Position numbers and translations under genes: made by a program. Under the pieces are notes generated by a model. It did not search any database. It was not told the DNA's origin and saw only the letters and a program-made list of their open reading frames with translations. A DNA stretch of 64,000 nt. Source: Flavobacterium silvisoli. Lineage in GTDB: Bacteria; Bacteroidota; Bacteroidia; Flavobacteriales; Flavobacteriaceae. The stretch spans positions 1 to 64,000 of the forward strand of contig NZ_SJPE01000001.1 in assembly GCF_004329815.1 (NCBI RefSeq), read 5' to 3'. Positions 25,794 through 34,590 of the stretch are shown one piece after another; positions within the stretch are counted from its first letter, which is position 1, and the number at the start of each line of letters is the position of its first letter.

Positions 25794-26189
25794 TTATCGG
25801 CGTTTCTTTAGTTTTTTCATCCAAAAAAAGATTCCTAAAGCAGTGGCGGCTCCTGCGGTGTTGGCCAACACATCCAAGACATCAGCATGGCGTGTGGTGG
25901 TGAAAGTTTCCTGCAAAAATTCGATTAGGATTCCGTAACCGAATGAAACCAGAAACACCTTAATTATTGGTTTTAGCTCAGTTGATGTATTCTTGGCCCA
26001 AACATAATGCCCCCAAAGAAAAGTGAAAACAAAATGAAAGGTAAAATGAACGTATTTATCAGCTTCAGAGACCGGAATATTAGGTAATTTTCCGAATTTG
26101 ACCAAACACAAAAAAGCAATCAAAACCGTCCAGCTCAAGGCTAAAACGAAGATTGTTTTTTTAAGCACCAATAAGTTGTTTGTAAGCAT
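25794..26189 (-). CDS. VanZ family membrane protein
   Basis: The protein has four helices. The frame could start at 26210 (overlapping gcvH by 50 bases) or at the ATG at 26189, which I prefer; a GTG at 26168 would reduce the overlap further. Features of VanZ-like proteins are present: [20 protein letters not shown] and [20 protein letters not shown] followed by ANTAGAA. VanZ-type proteins are small membrane proteins; a teicoplanin-resistance role is known only for one, and the function here is unknown. It is cotranscribed with gcvH and ends before a terminator. Confidence 0.8.
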   Translation of the reverse strand: MLTNNLLVLKKTIFVLALSWTVLIAFLCLVKFGKLPNIPVSEADKYVHFTFHFVFTFLWGHYVWAKNTSTELKPIIKVFLVSFGYGILIEFLQETFTTTRHADVLDVLANTAGAATALGIFFWMKKLKKRR

Positions 26190-26541
26190 CACTCGACAGC
26201 AATTCGTCAACCTCGGCAGTATTGCTGATTTTCACTTTAATCATCCAGCCTTTTCCGTAAGGATCTGAATTTACAGCTTCAGGTGTTCTTTCTAATTCAT
26301 CATTAAACTCGATGATTTCACCGGACAATGGCAAGAACAAATCAGAAACTGTTTTTACAGCTTCTACTGTACCGAAAACTGAATCTTTATCCAAAGTTTG
26401 ATCAAGAGTTTCTACTTCTACATATACAATATCGCCTAATTCTTTTTGTGCAAAATCAGTAATTCCTACTGTTGCAATATCGCCTTCAATTGAAACCCAT
26501 TCGTGGTCTTTGGTGTACTTTAAGTTACTTGGTATGTTCAT
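26161..26541 (-). CDS. gcvH: Glycine cleavage system H protein
   Basis: From the ATG at 26541 the product is 126 residues, as usual for GcvH; the -7 box at 26566-26573 rules out the upstream ATG at 26568. The protein shuttles the aminomethyl group on a lipoyl arm between the P, T and L proteins. The lipoylated lysine is residue 63 in [10 protein letters not shown]. Typical segments are [13 protein letters not shown] and GKGWMIKVK. It overlaps the VanZ-like gene. Its usual partners (gcvP, gcvT) are not in the window. Confidence 0.95.
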   Translation of the reverse strand: MNIPSNLKYTKDHEWVSIEGDIATVGITDFAQKELGDIVYVEVETLDQTLDKDSVFGTVEAVKTVSDLFLPLSGEIIEFNDELERTPEAVNSDPYGKGWMIKVKISNTAEVDELLSSDAYKQLIGA

Positions 26542-26565
26542 TAGTTTGTTGTATTTAATTTTCCC

Positions 26566-26573
26566 CAAAAGTA
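26566..26573 (-). promoter_or_regulatory. -7 box of the gcvH-vanZ unit
   Basis: CAAAAGTA on the plus strand reads TACTTTTG, matching TAnnTTTG, 24 bases before the gcvH ATG at 26541. It fixes the start codon choice. No matched -33 seen. Confidence 0.5.
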
Positions 26574-26617
26574 TAATATCTACAGAGATTATTAAAAAGA
26601 TTGGGTTAAAACTTTAG

Positions 26618-29600
26618 TTAATTTCCAAAATTATATCGCATCGTAAATCCGGTTCTGATGTTGGTCAATGGGAACGAGGTTGAAATTACCGGTTTTGAGA
26701 ACGAATGATCATAGAAGAAGATAGCCGTCAGGTTTTTACTCAACGAATAATCAGCCGTTAGTTTAGCCGACCAAATGTTTTGTCCGCCACCCAACTGATT
26801 GTTGTTGTAATCAAGATATCTAACTATGGTTTTGTTATTTCTGAGTGAGAAATCAATTTTCACATTCAAGTCACTCTTGATAATTCCGGTTGGATTATCG
26901 GCCAATTTCGAAGAAAAAATAACGTCTTTGAAGCGATATCCTAACCCGACTATAAATTCTTTTCCTTGTACTTCGGTCAATAAGTTGTTATCAAAACTCA
27001 TGGATAAGCTTCGGTCTTTTTTCATTTCGGCCAGGAACTTAAACGAGTTTTTCATCTCAAAATCAAATCGAATGAGCGGGTTAAATTGCTCCACCAAGTT
27101 GATGTTACCAATGACAATTTTGTTATAAACATTACCGGTATTCGGATCTATACCTCCCGGATTTTTGTCATAATCAAAATTAGATCGGAAAGAGTTAATG
27201 GTATACGAAGCGCGATAAGCATGCTGAATTGAGAAACGTTTAAAAGTATCTTTAAAGAACTTATAACGCATCAATCCGCTGTATTTTACATTCCAGTTCG
27301 GAATAGGAATATTTCTAAAAGCGTCTAACGAAATACTTTTAGCTCTCTCGCCCGCAGCCTCGTCCAGCTTGAATCCGGATGCATCGAACATTCCTATACC
27401 GCTACCGGTATAAGCTGCTAATAATGACGGAATCAAAACAGCCTGACTCGTTTTACCAAATCCGACAGGAAAACCATCAGCATCAGTAGGATATCCCGAA
27501 CCACCGTAATATTGAGTTGCCAATCGGTTGGCAATGATGATACGGTTGTTTCTGAACTCATCAAAAGTTGAAGAACCATTTTCGTCACTTCGCTTAAACG
27601 ACGATTTTAACATGATGGTAGATATTGCAAAATTACCGGTAGTATATGGCGATCTTGAATTATAATCAGAGGTTATTGGGTCTACGTCGTATTGTTCCGA
27701 ATAGTTGCTGGCATAAGTTCTGTTGGCTGTAAAATCAATTTTAAAGTCGGGGAACAAATCCATATTGGCCGTAAAATCCAATGTTTTGGTTACAACTTGT
27801 GTATAGTTTTGGTTGAAATTCGGGTATTTAGTCAACCAACCTCTTTTAGCTGCTTCGAAACGAACATCATCCTGAGCACCGAATACAAACCCTAAAGATG
27901 GTTTTGTTGAACCGAAGAACCCTAAGCCGGGAAGGAATCCGGGCAATACCGTACCTTCATTTTGAGTATAATTTACCTGAATATTTTTAACACTGGTCAA
28001 CACTCCTTTTAATCCGTCCAGAAAAACATTCGAGTTGGTTGCAGGCTGTACTCTTGTTGTAGTAATTTTTTCTCCCGGTTTTGGCAATGCTGCCGGTTTT
28101 GCCGGAGCCGTTTTTGGTTTTTTACCTAACCCAACGTATTTGTAGAATGTTTCCATGTTGAAAGTGGCATTCAACTTGTGGGAACTGGAGTTTTGTATAG
28201 TATTCCCCAAATTGTATTCAGTACCGTCAGTAGTCGTGATTGTTCTGAACTGCAACGAGGCACTTTGCCAGTTGTAATCACCGGTATAAGTATAAGTCGA
28301 CTTTACAAAAGACAAAACCGGAATTTTATTAATCGGCAAATCATAATTTACCACAATTTGTTGGTTGTGTTGATTTGGCGTTCCGATGTTCCAAAAATCT
28401 GTCCACAAAGTATAACTGTCATCCGGAATATTTTGATCGTTCAAATAGCTTCTGACAATATTATGGGTAGCGGCCGTATAGTTTATTTTCAACGATTTTG
28501 TCAAATTATAATTAAATCCATACTGATAGTTAAACATATAGTTTCTTCTGAACAACGGATCGAGCGGCAACCCTACTACATCAACCTGCCTAAACTGCTG
28601 TCTGTTGTACTGTCTGATGATGTTGGTACTGAATGAAATATTACTTGGCAGGTAATTAAAATTAAAATCACTCAACATTTTCCAATAACTGCTTTTCTTG
28701 AAATACTTGGTGTTTTTAAACGGCTCGACTGCTTTTGGCTGGAATGCAAAGGCGTAATCAACCCCTGTACTTACCTGTTGATCCAAATAGCTTTCGATTT
28801 CGTAATTATGCTTTTCAACCTGGTTGTAAGAATACGACAAGGTTAAGTTCTCAGGATCATAAACATGCTGTTTTTGATCTTGTGCTCTTTCTTTTTTAAC
28901 GCCGATAAAATTGATACTCTTTCTTTTGGTGTAATCAATCGCTCTGTCTTTAATATTTGCTCTTTCAGCACTGTTAGGTGTATTATCCAATAATTGTTGC
29001 AGTCTGATATCCTGATTAAAAGGATCATACTCAGGCGTAATGGTTTCTTCACCAATAGCATAGTTAAACGGCAAATTGATTCCCCATTTTTTAGGCAATA
29101 ATTTACCCAAACTGATATTGGTTACTATATTGTACTGCTGAGTGTCTTCTCGACTTCTTTCCTGAGGACCTTGTTCTAAAGCTCCAAATCCAATAGTGCT
29201 CTTTCTTCCCGTTGCCGAGATATTGGCTAAGTCGGCTAAATTGGTATCCATGTTCAACACCGCTGCCATCCCGCCTTTGTTATTCATATCGGCCAAACGC
29301 AATTCGTTAAACCAAACTTCTCCTCTTATGGGATCGTTGTTGTTTCTGTTTCTTACCCCTACCATTAAAGTTCTTACCAATCCGAAATTAGGAGTTCCTT
29401 TTATGGCTAAACGCAATGGCCCTCTTGAAGTATTTGATGCCAATGACGGATCCAACTCAAAATCATCTTTGTAAAGTACCCCGTCAACAAAATCCGTTGA
29501 AGGCGCACTCATGGCTATTACCTTTAATTGCGTCAACAAAGAAGTAGGCAAATCTATTTCGTTAATTTCCGGCCAAATTTCGGTATCTGTTTTTGAAGAG

Positions 29601-32600
29601 AAAGGAGATACTTTCAATGGAATCTCAACTTCGTAATAGTTACTTGTGAAGTCATTCCCGAAACGGATAAAGGCTGACATTTGATTATCGGTCAACGGAT
29701 TTGCGTCTCCTTTTAATGCTTCAGCGTGTAAAAACATTTTTAGTTTGTTGTACTGACGCATATCTACACTTACGTTTTTGAACACAGCTCTTGAATCTCC
29801 TTTTTCCAATCCGCCTTGAGAAATTCTCAATGATAACGATTGCTCATTTTGATTGATGATTTGTTGTCCGTTCGCTATTTGTTCACGAACCACACCCGGC
29901 GGTGTCACATAAGGAATAGGGTCTCTTTTAGAATTTTCCTGAATGTTAACCGAAAGCACATCTAAATTAGTATCGTCATCGGCAGGATTAGGGTCACTGG
30001 CTTGCAAACTATTGTCGTAACGTCTCCACTCGCCGCGCACTAAATCTAAAGCTCCGAAACGTACGGTGATAGGCTTCGTAAATCCGGTCATAAAGACTCT
30101 CATGAAACGGATAGAACGAAAATCAGAAATACTACCTATCGTTTTTTTCAGCGGAGTTGTTACCGGAATTTTGAACTGGATCCATTTTGCAGAACCTTCG
30201 TTTCCATTCTTCAACGGAATTTTATCTACCGGAACCACATCCGTAATAAAGTTGGTTCCTGCAGCCATGTTTGGTTTAATATCAATACCGTATTCATAAT
30301 AAGCATTGACCGTATTCATGGTATTGTCTCGGTTTATATCTTCTACATCCGGAAGCGTTGTTGAACCGCGATTGGTATCTGAAACGCCAATGGGTGAGTT
30401 GCCTTCAACACCATTGTAATTTTTGTAACGATCAAACACACTCCCTGAGGTGTTTAAAAAATATTGGTAATTATCTCCTGCTGGATCGCTCAAAGCAGCA
30501 TAACCCGCTTCAGGACCCGACAGTAATGCTCGTTCTCCGTCATCATTTACTCCATCAAAACCAACGTCCTGGGCAGTTCTGTTGGCGCCATCCGCATCAA
30601 ACGCATAAATCAGTGATTGTGATGAAGGCACTTTACCCCAAACTGTTGGACTGGTTAGGGTTTGTGAGGTAACATCTTTAGGCAGTCCGTTTTCGTATTG
30701 TTTGCGTTCGTCTTTTAATATGTCCTCAGATATTTCCCCCAGATCAAAATAAATTTTTCCGGTATTGGTTGGATCAGCCTGTCCGTTTGGATCAGGGTCG
30801 GTGTAAGGATCTAATATCCAAAACTGAATGTATTCTACATTGCTTTGCTCAAAGTTGGTCGAATTAATTGGTCGTGTTATTCCACCAAAATTATCCTGAG
30901 GTGAAGCAAATCCGGATGGATTTAATCCTTCAGGATTGAAGTTATAAGGTCCTCTTTCGTTTGGATAATAAGTCAAATCGAGCGTATTGATAACTTGTGA
31001 CTGACCGATAGGTACGTCCAAATTCGGGAATAACTCTTTGCTGAAAACCCTACGGGTGCTGTTCAACGACAAATCATCATCGGATATGTCTCCCGGTGTT
31101 TGTACATAAATGGTTGGATCAATACTGTACCAACTCAGTTTGGCACGTTTGTACCCATACGTTCTGTCGGCAGCTGTAGCTCCGAAATCATTGTAATCCA
31201 ATCCCGACTGCCATTTTGGAACACTGGATAAACTCCAGGATAGCGCAGAACGCATATCAATTGTTGTTTGTGAGCCTTCAAAATCGTCTACGTAAACTGT
31301 AGATTCCCCTTTGAATCGGTCTTGTTTTGGCGTATCGGGTTTTAAGAATGCTATTTCACCGCGTAAAGAGAAGTTCGAAGGTACGTCGGTATCAACATTT
31401 GGTAATTTGTTTACCAATCTTGTCAAGAAAGGAACTTCGGTCGAATAAGCTCCGTTGAAACCAAAAATAGTATTGTTAACCGATTCTTGCCCGTAGTTTG
31501 ATTTACTGGTAAAAGGTCTCTCGGTCATTTTTATTAATGTAGCCCCTAATAAGAATTTATCTGAGAATTTGTGTTCAACGTTAACTCCCATAAATCTTCT
31601 GGTTTGTTGACCAAAAGCTGAGTTGTTTTCTACCGAAACCTGAATCGGGGTGTTGGATGCCTGCAAAGACGGATCCAAAATCTGTACTCTACCGGCCTGA
31701 TAATTGACGCTGTAATCGATTCCTTCCTGTAGCACTCTCCCTCCGGCAGTAACCACAACTGATCCTCGAGGCACATTGTAAGCTCCGATAGGAATCCCAT
31801 CACCACCCATCGATTTGAATCGACCTTTTAATTGGAATTTATTTCTTGAGGCATCTTGTAAGGCGGCAGCTTGCGTTCTTCGGTACATTTCGCGGAACAC
31901 ATACTTGGCTTGGTTAGGGTTGAAGGTTGCCGTAGTAGCTATTTGATCGGCATCGTAATTTTCATAATAATCTTCAGTCGGAGTATTTTTTAATTTATCG
32001 AATAAATATTTACCAAAAGGTTCTACCGTTGTAAAGATTATTCTTCCGTTTTGTTGATCAACTGTCAATCCGGGTATGAAATCAAAAAAACCGTCTCCGC
32101 CTTCTTGCGGGTCGTTGTTGTAATTCAACTTATCAATACCAAATACTTTCAACAAAGCTGTTTCTGCTACGTTGGCAGGAAGTTGTAACGGTATATTTCC
32201 GGATGGATCTTTGTATGGGGTAATGTAATTTAACGGAGATGGGTCGGTATAAAGAATATTGAATTTAAAATCTTCTTTTTGCAACTGAAACGCTCCCGGA
32301 ATTTGATAAATATTTTTCATCATCAAGTTCCAAACCGGTTTTTTTACGTTGGTCAGATTACTTTTCAACATCTTTAAAATCAAACTTTGTGACGACACGG
32401 TCTGATTTGACGGATTAGTATTGTCTACTACCGTAGCATCTACACCGTCTGTTCCAAATTCTCCTACCTGATACACTTTTTCTCCAATGGTATATTGATA
32501 CGCCACAGCTAACACTTCATCATTTGCCAATCGTTGCTGCAATGAGATGTATCCCAATTGCGGATGAAAAGTAAACTCATTAGGAGATAATTTTCGGGCG

Positions 32601-33922
32601 TTTTCCAATTTTGAATAATCGGTACCCTCGTCAACTACGTTGTTGAATCCTATACTTGAAGTAACAATATCTCTCACCTCTGGTTTCAACAATCCTCCGC
32701 CGGTTGTGATTAGACCCGGATCGTATTTATTGTTGCTGTTATTAGTAGGGGTATCAACAGGAGTTCCCAGGAAAAAGTTATTGGCTGTTATCTCGGTCGG
32801 ATTCACGGCAACTACTTGTTGATCGGTCAAGCCCGTTAATTGTGCTTCTCCCAAATCCTGAAGGGCAATAACATTTCTTAAATTGTTATTGGTATTGGTA
32901 ACTCTGTTTTGTTTGTTGGTCACCCAAACCTCTATTCGGGTAATTTGTACCCTGCTGTCGATAAACGGGTATCTTCTTAAAGCTTCGTCGTATTTATTTC
33001 TGAAGTATTGTGATAAGAAAAAGTGTCGGTCATTATCATAATCCAAAGCAAACAATTCAAAGTCTTGTATGGTACCTCCACCTTGAGCGGTAACCGATTT
33101 TGTTTGTGATTTTTGTTCCGAAAATACTCCGGTAACGGTAGTTTTTCCAAACTGCAATTGGGCTTTGACCCCAAATAAACTCTGAGCACCACGAATTAAT
33201 GAATTGGTCAGAGGCATGCTGACATTCCCGACCTCGATTTTTTGAATGATATCGTCTTCGGTGGGAGCGTATTCTAATTTGATAAGGTTTTGAAAAGCGA
33301 AAGTAGACTGCGTATCATAATTAGCATTTACGCTGAGTCGGGTTCCAACTTTTCCCATCAAGCTCATGCTGATTCTTTGGTTAAAATCGAAGGTAGTCTG
33401 CGCTCTGTTTCTTGGTGAAAAAGCCGGATTGTCTTGCTTGGTGTATCGCAATCCTAAATCCATTTCTACCGAACCTGTGGGTTTCACATCTATAGTATTT
33501 CCTCCAAAAATAGTTTCAAAGAAACCGGAATTCACATAATATCTCGGCAATAAATCTTTTTTCGCAGCTTCACTTCCATCCTTTTTTCCGTCAATGGCAT
33601 CTGATTTTTTCTTGAAATACTCGCGCATTGACTCGCGCAAAACCAACTCTTCGTATTCTTTTGGCGTTAAAATTATGGGGTAATTAATATTAAATCCTTC
33701 AAAAGTGCTCGAATAAATATAACGGTTTGTTGCCGGGTCGTAGGTGTAGGCATTGACGATGCTGTTTGGATTTTTGATTTCAACCTTCCCTTTTGAATAT
33801 CCTGTACTGTCAACAACTGTTGTATTTACCTGTGCAGAAACCGACGCACCAAGCAATAACACTAAAACAAATAGTGCTCTTCTGAAGTTTAAAAATAATT
33901 TTTTCGCGTATAGTGTTTCCAA
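26618..33922 (-). CDS. sprA: SprA, type IX secretion outer-membrane translocon
   Basis: The protein has 2434 residues, close to the known Flavobacterium SprA. After METLYAKKLFLNFRRALFVL and a signal peptide ending ASVSAQ come SprA N-terminal-type beta domains and a very long beta-strand series ending in aromatic strands (TGFTMRYNFGN). SprA forms a single 36-strand barrel, the largest known, that lets folded adhesins and enzymes cross the outer membrane in type IX secretion, and it is essential for gliding. It lies three bases after the ruvA stop, so both are read from the promoter at 34527-34556. A repeat of NPFN- and aromatic-rich motifs is visible throughout. Confidence 0.95.
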   Translation of the reverse strand: METLYAKKLFLNFRRALFVLVLLLGASVSAQVNTTVVDSTGYSKGKVEIKNPNSIVNAYTYDPATNRYIYSSTFEGFNINYPIILTPKEYEELVLRESMREYFKKKSDAIDGKKDGSEAAKKDLLPRYYVNSGFFETIFGGNTIDVKPTGSVEMDLGLRYTKQDNPAFSPRNRAQTTFDFNQRISMSLMGKVGTRLSVNANYDTQSTFAFQNLIKLEYAPTEDDIIQKIEVGNVSMPLTNSLIRGAQSLFGVKAQLQFGKTTVTGVFSEQKSQTKSVTAQGGGTIQDFELFALDYDNDRHFFLSQYFRNKYDEALRRYPFIDSRVQITRIEVWVTNKQNRVTNTNNNLRNVIALQDLGEAQLTGLTDQQVVAVNPTEITANNFFLGTPVDTPTNNSNNKYDPGLITTGGGLLKPEVRDIVTSSIGFNNVVDEGTDYSKLENARKLSPNEFTFHPQLGYISLQQRLANDEVLAVAYQYTIGEKVYQVGEFGTDGVDATVVDNTNPSNQTVSSQSLILKMLKSNLTNVKKPVWNLMMKNIYQIPGAFQLQKEDFKFNILYTDPSPLNYITPYKDPSGNIPLQLPANVAETALLKVFGIDKLNYNNDPQEGGDGFFDFIPGLTVDQQNGRIIFTTVEPFGKYLFDKLKNTPTEDYYENYDADQIATTATFNPNQAKYVFREMYRRTQAAALQDASRNKFQLKGRFKSMGGDGIPIGAYNVPRGSVVVTAGGRVLQEGIDYSVNYQAGRVQILDPSLQASNTPIQVSVENNSAFGQQTRRFMGVNVEHKFSDKFLLGATLIKMTERPFTSKSNYGQESVNNTIFGFNGAYSTEVPFLTRLVNKLPNVDTDVPSNFSLRGEIAFLKPDTPKQDRFKGESTVYVDDFEGSQTTIDMRSALSWSLSSVPKWQSGLDYNDFGATAADRTYGYKRAKLSWYSIDPTIYVQTPGDISDDDLSLNSTRRVFSKELFPNLDVPIGQSQVINTLDLTYYPNERGPYNFNPEGLNPSGFASPQDNFGGITRPINSTNFEQSNVEYIQFWILDPYTDPDPNGQADPTNTGKIYFDLGEISEDILKDERKQYENGLPKDVTSQTLTSPTVWGKVPSSQSLIYAFDADGANRTAQDVGFDGVNDDGERALLSGPEAGYAALSDPAGDNYQYFLNTSGSVFDRYKNYNGVEGNSPIGVSDTNRGSTTLPDVEDINRDNTMNTVNAYYEYGIDIKPNMAAGTNFITDVVPVDKIPLKNGNEGSAKWIQFKIPVTTPLKKTIGSISDFRSIRFMRVFMTGFTKPITVRFGALDLVRGEWRRYDNSLQASDPNPADDDTNLDVLSVNIQENSKRDPIPYVTPPGVVREQIANGQQIINQNEQSLSLRISQGGLEKGDSRAVFKNVSVDMRQYNKLKMFLHAEALKGDANPLTDNQMSAFIRFGNDFTSNYYEVEIPLKVSPFSSKTDTEIWPEINEIDLPTSLLTQLKVIAMSAPSTDFVDGVLYKDDFELDPSLASNTSRGPLRLAIKGTPNFGLVRTLMVGVRNRNNNDPIRGEVWFNELRLADMNNKGGMAAVLNMDTNLADLANISATGRKSTIGFGALEQGPQERSREDTQQYNIVTNISLGKLLPKKWGINLPFNYAIGEETITPEYDPFNQDIRLQQLLDNTPNSAERANIKDRAIDYTKRKSINFIGVKKERAQDQKQHVYDPENLTLSYSYNQVEKHNYEIESYLDQQVSTGVDYAFAFQPKAVEPFKNTKYFKKSSYWKMLSDFNFNYLPSNISFSTNIIRQYNRQQFRQVDVVGLPLDPLFRRNYMFNYQYGFNYNLTKSLKINYTAATHNIVRSYLNDQNIPDDSYTLWTDFWNIGTPNQHNQQIVVNYDLPINKIPVLSFVKSTYTYTGDYNWQSASLQFRTITTTDGTEYNLGNTIQNSSSHKLNATFNMETFYKYVGLGKKPKTAPAKPAALPKPGEKITTTRVQPATNSNVFLDGLKGVLTSVKNIQVNYTQNEGTVLPGFLPGLGFFGSTKPSLGFVFGAQDDVRFEAAKRGWLTKYPNFNQNYTQVVTKTLDFTANMDLFPDFKIDFTANRTYASNYSEQYDVDPITSDYNSRSPYTTGNFAISTIMLKSSFKRSDENGSSTFDEFRNNRIIIANRLATQYYGGSGYPTDADGFPVGFGKTSQAVLIPSLLAAYTGSGIGMFDASGFKLDEAAGERAKSISLDAFRNIPIPNWNVKYSGLMRYKFFKDTFKRFSIQHAYRASYTINSFRSNFDYDKNPGGIDPNTGNVYNKIVIGNINLVEQFNPLIRFDFEMKNSFKFLAEMKKDRSLSMSFDNNLLTEVQGKEFIVGLGYRFKDVIFSSKLADNPTGIIKSDLNVKIDFSLRNNKTIVRYLDYNNNQLGGGQNIWSAKLTADYSLSKNLTAIFFYDHSFSKPVISTSFPLTNIRTGFTMRYNFGN

Positions 33923-33925
33923 GAA

Positions 33926-34507
33926 TTATAAGTTTTTTAATGCCTGTTTGATAATAGTTTCAACTGTTGCTTCTGGATTGTCTTTAATAATCTTATCCAC
34001 CACCTTTTCTGCATTTTTTCTGATATAACCCAAAACCTCCAAAGCAGATAACGATTCTTCTCGATTAATATTGTGTTGTGAGAGGGATATTTCGTCTAAA
34101 TCATAGATTTTTAACACTTTGTCTTTCAAGTCAAGTATGACGCGTTGTGCTGTTTTCCCTCCGATACCTTTGATGGATTGTATAGTTCCTACATCACCAC
34201 TGCCTATAGCTTGTATGATTTGTTTCGGATCTAAAGAAGACAACATGGTTCTGGCAATACCGGCTCCTATTCCTGACACTGATAACAAAAGTCTGAACAA
34301 CTCCCGTTCTGATTTTTCGGCAAAACCAAACAGCGAATGAGCATCTTCTTTGATTTGAAGATGTGTAAACAACTTTACAAAATCGGTACTGGGAAGTAAG
34401 GAAAACGTGTGCAGTGATATATTGATATGATAGCCAACACCATTGCAGTCAATAACTACCTCTGTAGGCGATTTTTCAACTAATTTTCCTTGAATATGTG
34501 CTATCAT
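33926..34507 (-). CDS. ruvA: Holliday junction branch migration protein RuvA
   Basis: At 193 residues RuvA binds four-way junctions as a tetramer and loads RuvB. Visible are the N-terminal OB-fold start (MIAHIQGKLVEKSPTEVVID), two helix-hairpin-helix motifs (LLSVSGIGAGIARTML and IQSIKGIGGKTAQRVILDL), and the C-terminal RuvB-contact domain (SALEVLGY). It has its own good promoter in the 83-base gap after maeB. The gene is directly followed by sprA. RuvB is encoded separately at 37953. Confidence 0.95.
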   Translation of the reverse strand: MIAHIQGKLVEKSPTEVVIDCNGVGYHINISLHTFSLLPSTDFVKLFTHLQIKEDAHSLFGFAEKSERELFRLLLSVSGIGAGIARTMLSSLDPKQIIQAIGSGDVGTIQSIKGIGGKTAQRVILDLKDKVLKIYDLDEISLSQHNINREESLSALEVLGYIRKNAEKVVDKIIKDNPEATVETIIKQALKNL

Positions 34508-34526
34508 TTTATCCGAAATCTAATTC

Positions 34527-34556
34527 CAAATATAGCAAAATTCTTTAACTGACAAA
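34527..34556 (-). promoter_or_regulatory. Promoter of the ruvA-sprA operon
   Basis: On the minus strand TTTG (34553-34556), then 18 bases, then TATATTTG (34527-34534), both matching the Bacteroidetes consensus. The start would be near 34521, about 14 bases before the ruvA ATG. Confidence 0.65.
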
Positions 34557-34590
34557 GTCTGTGTGCCATATCTGTTCAATATTACCCCAA

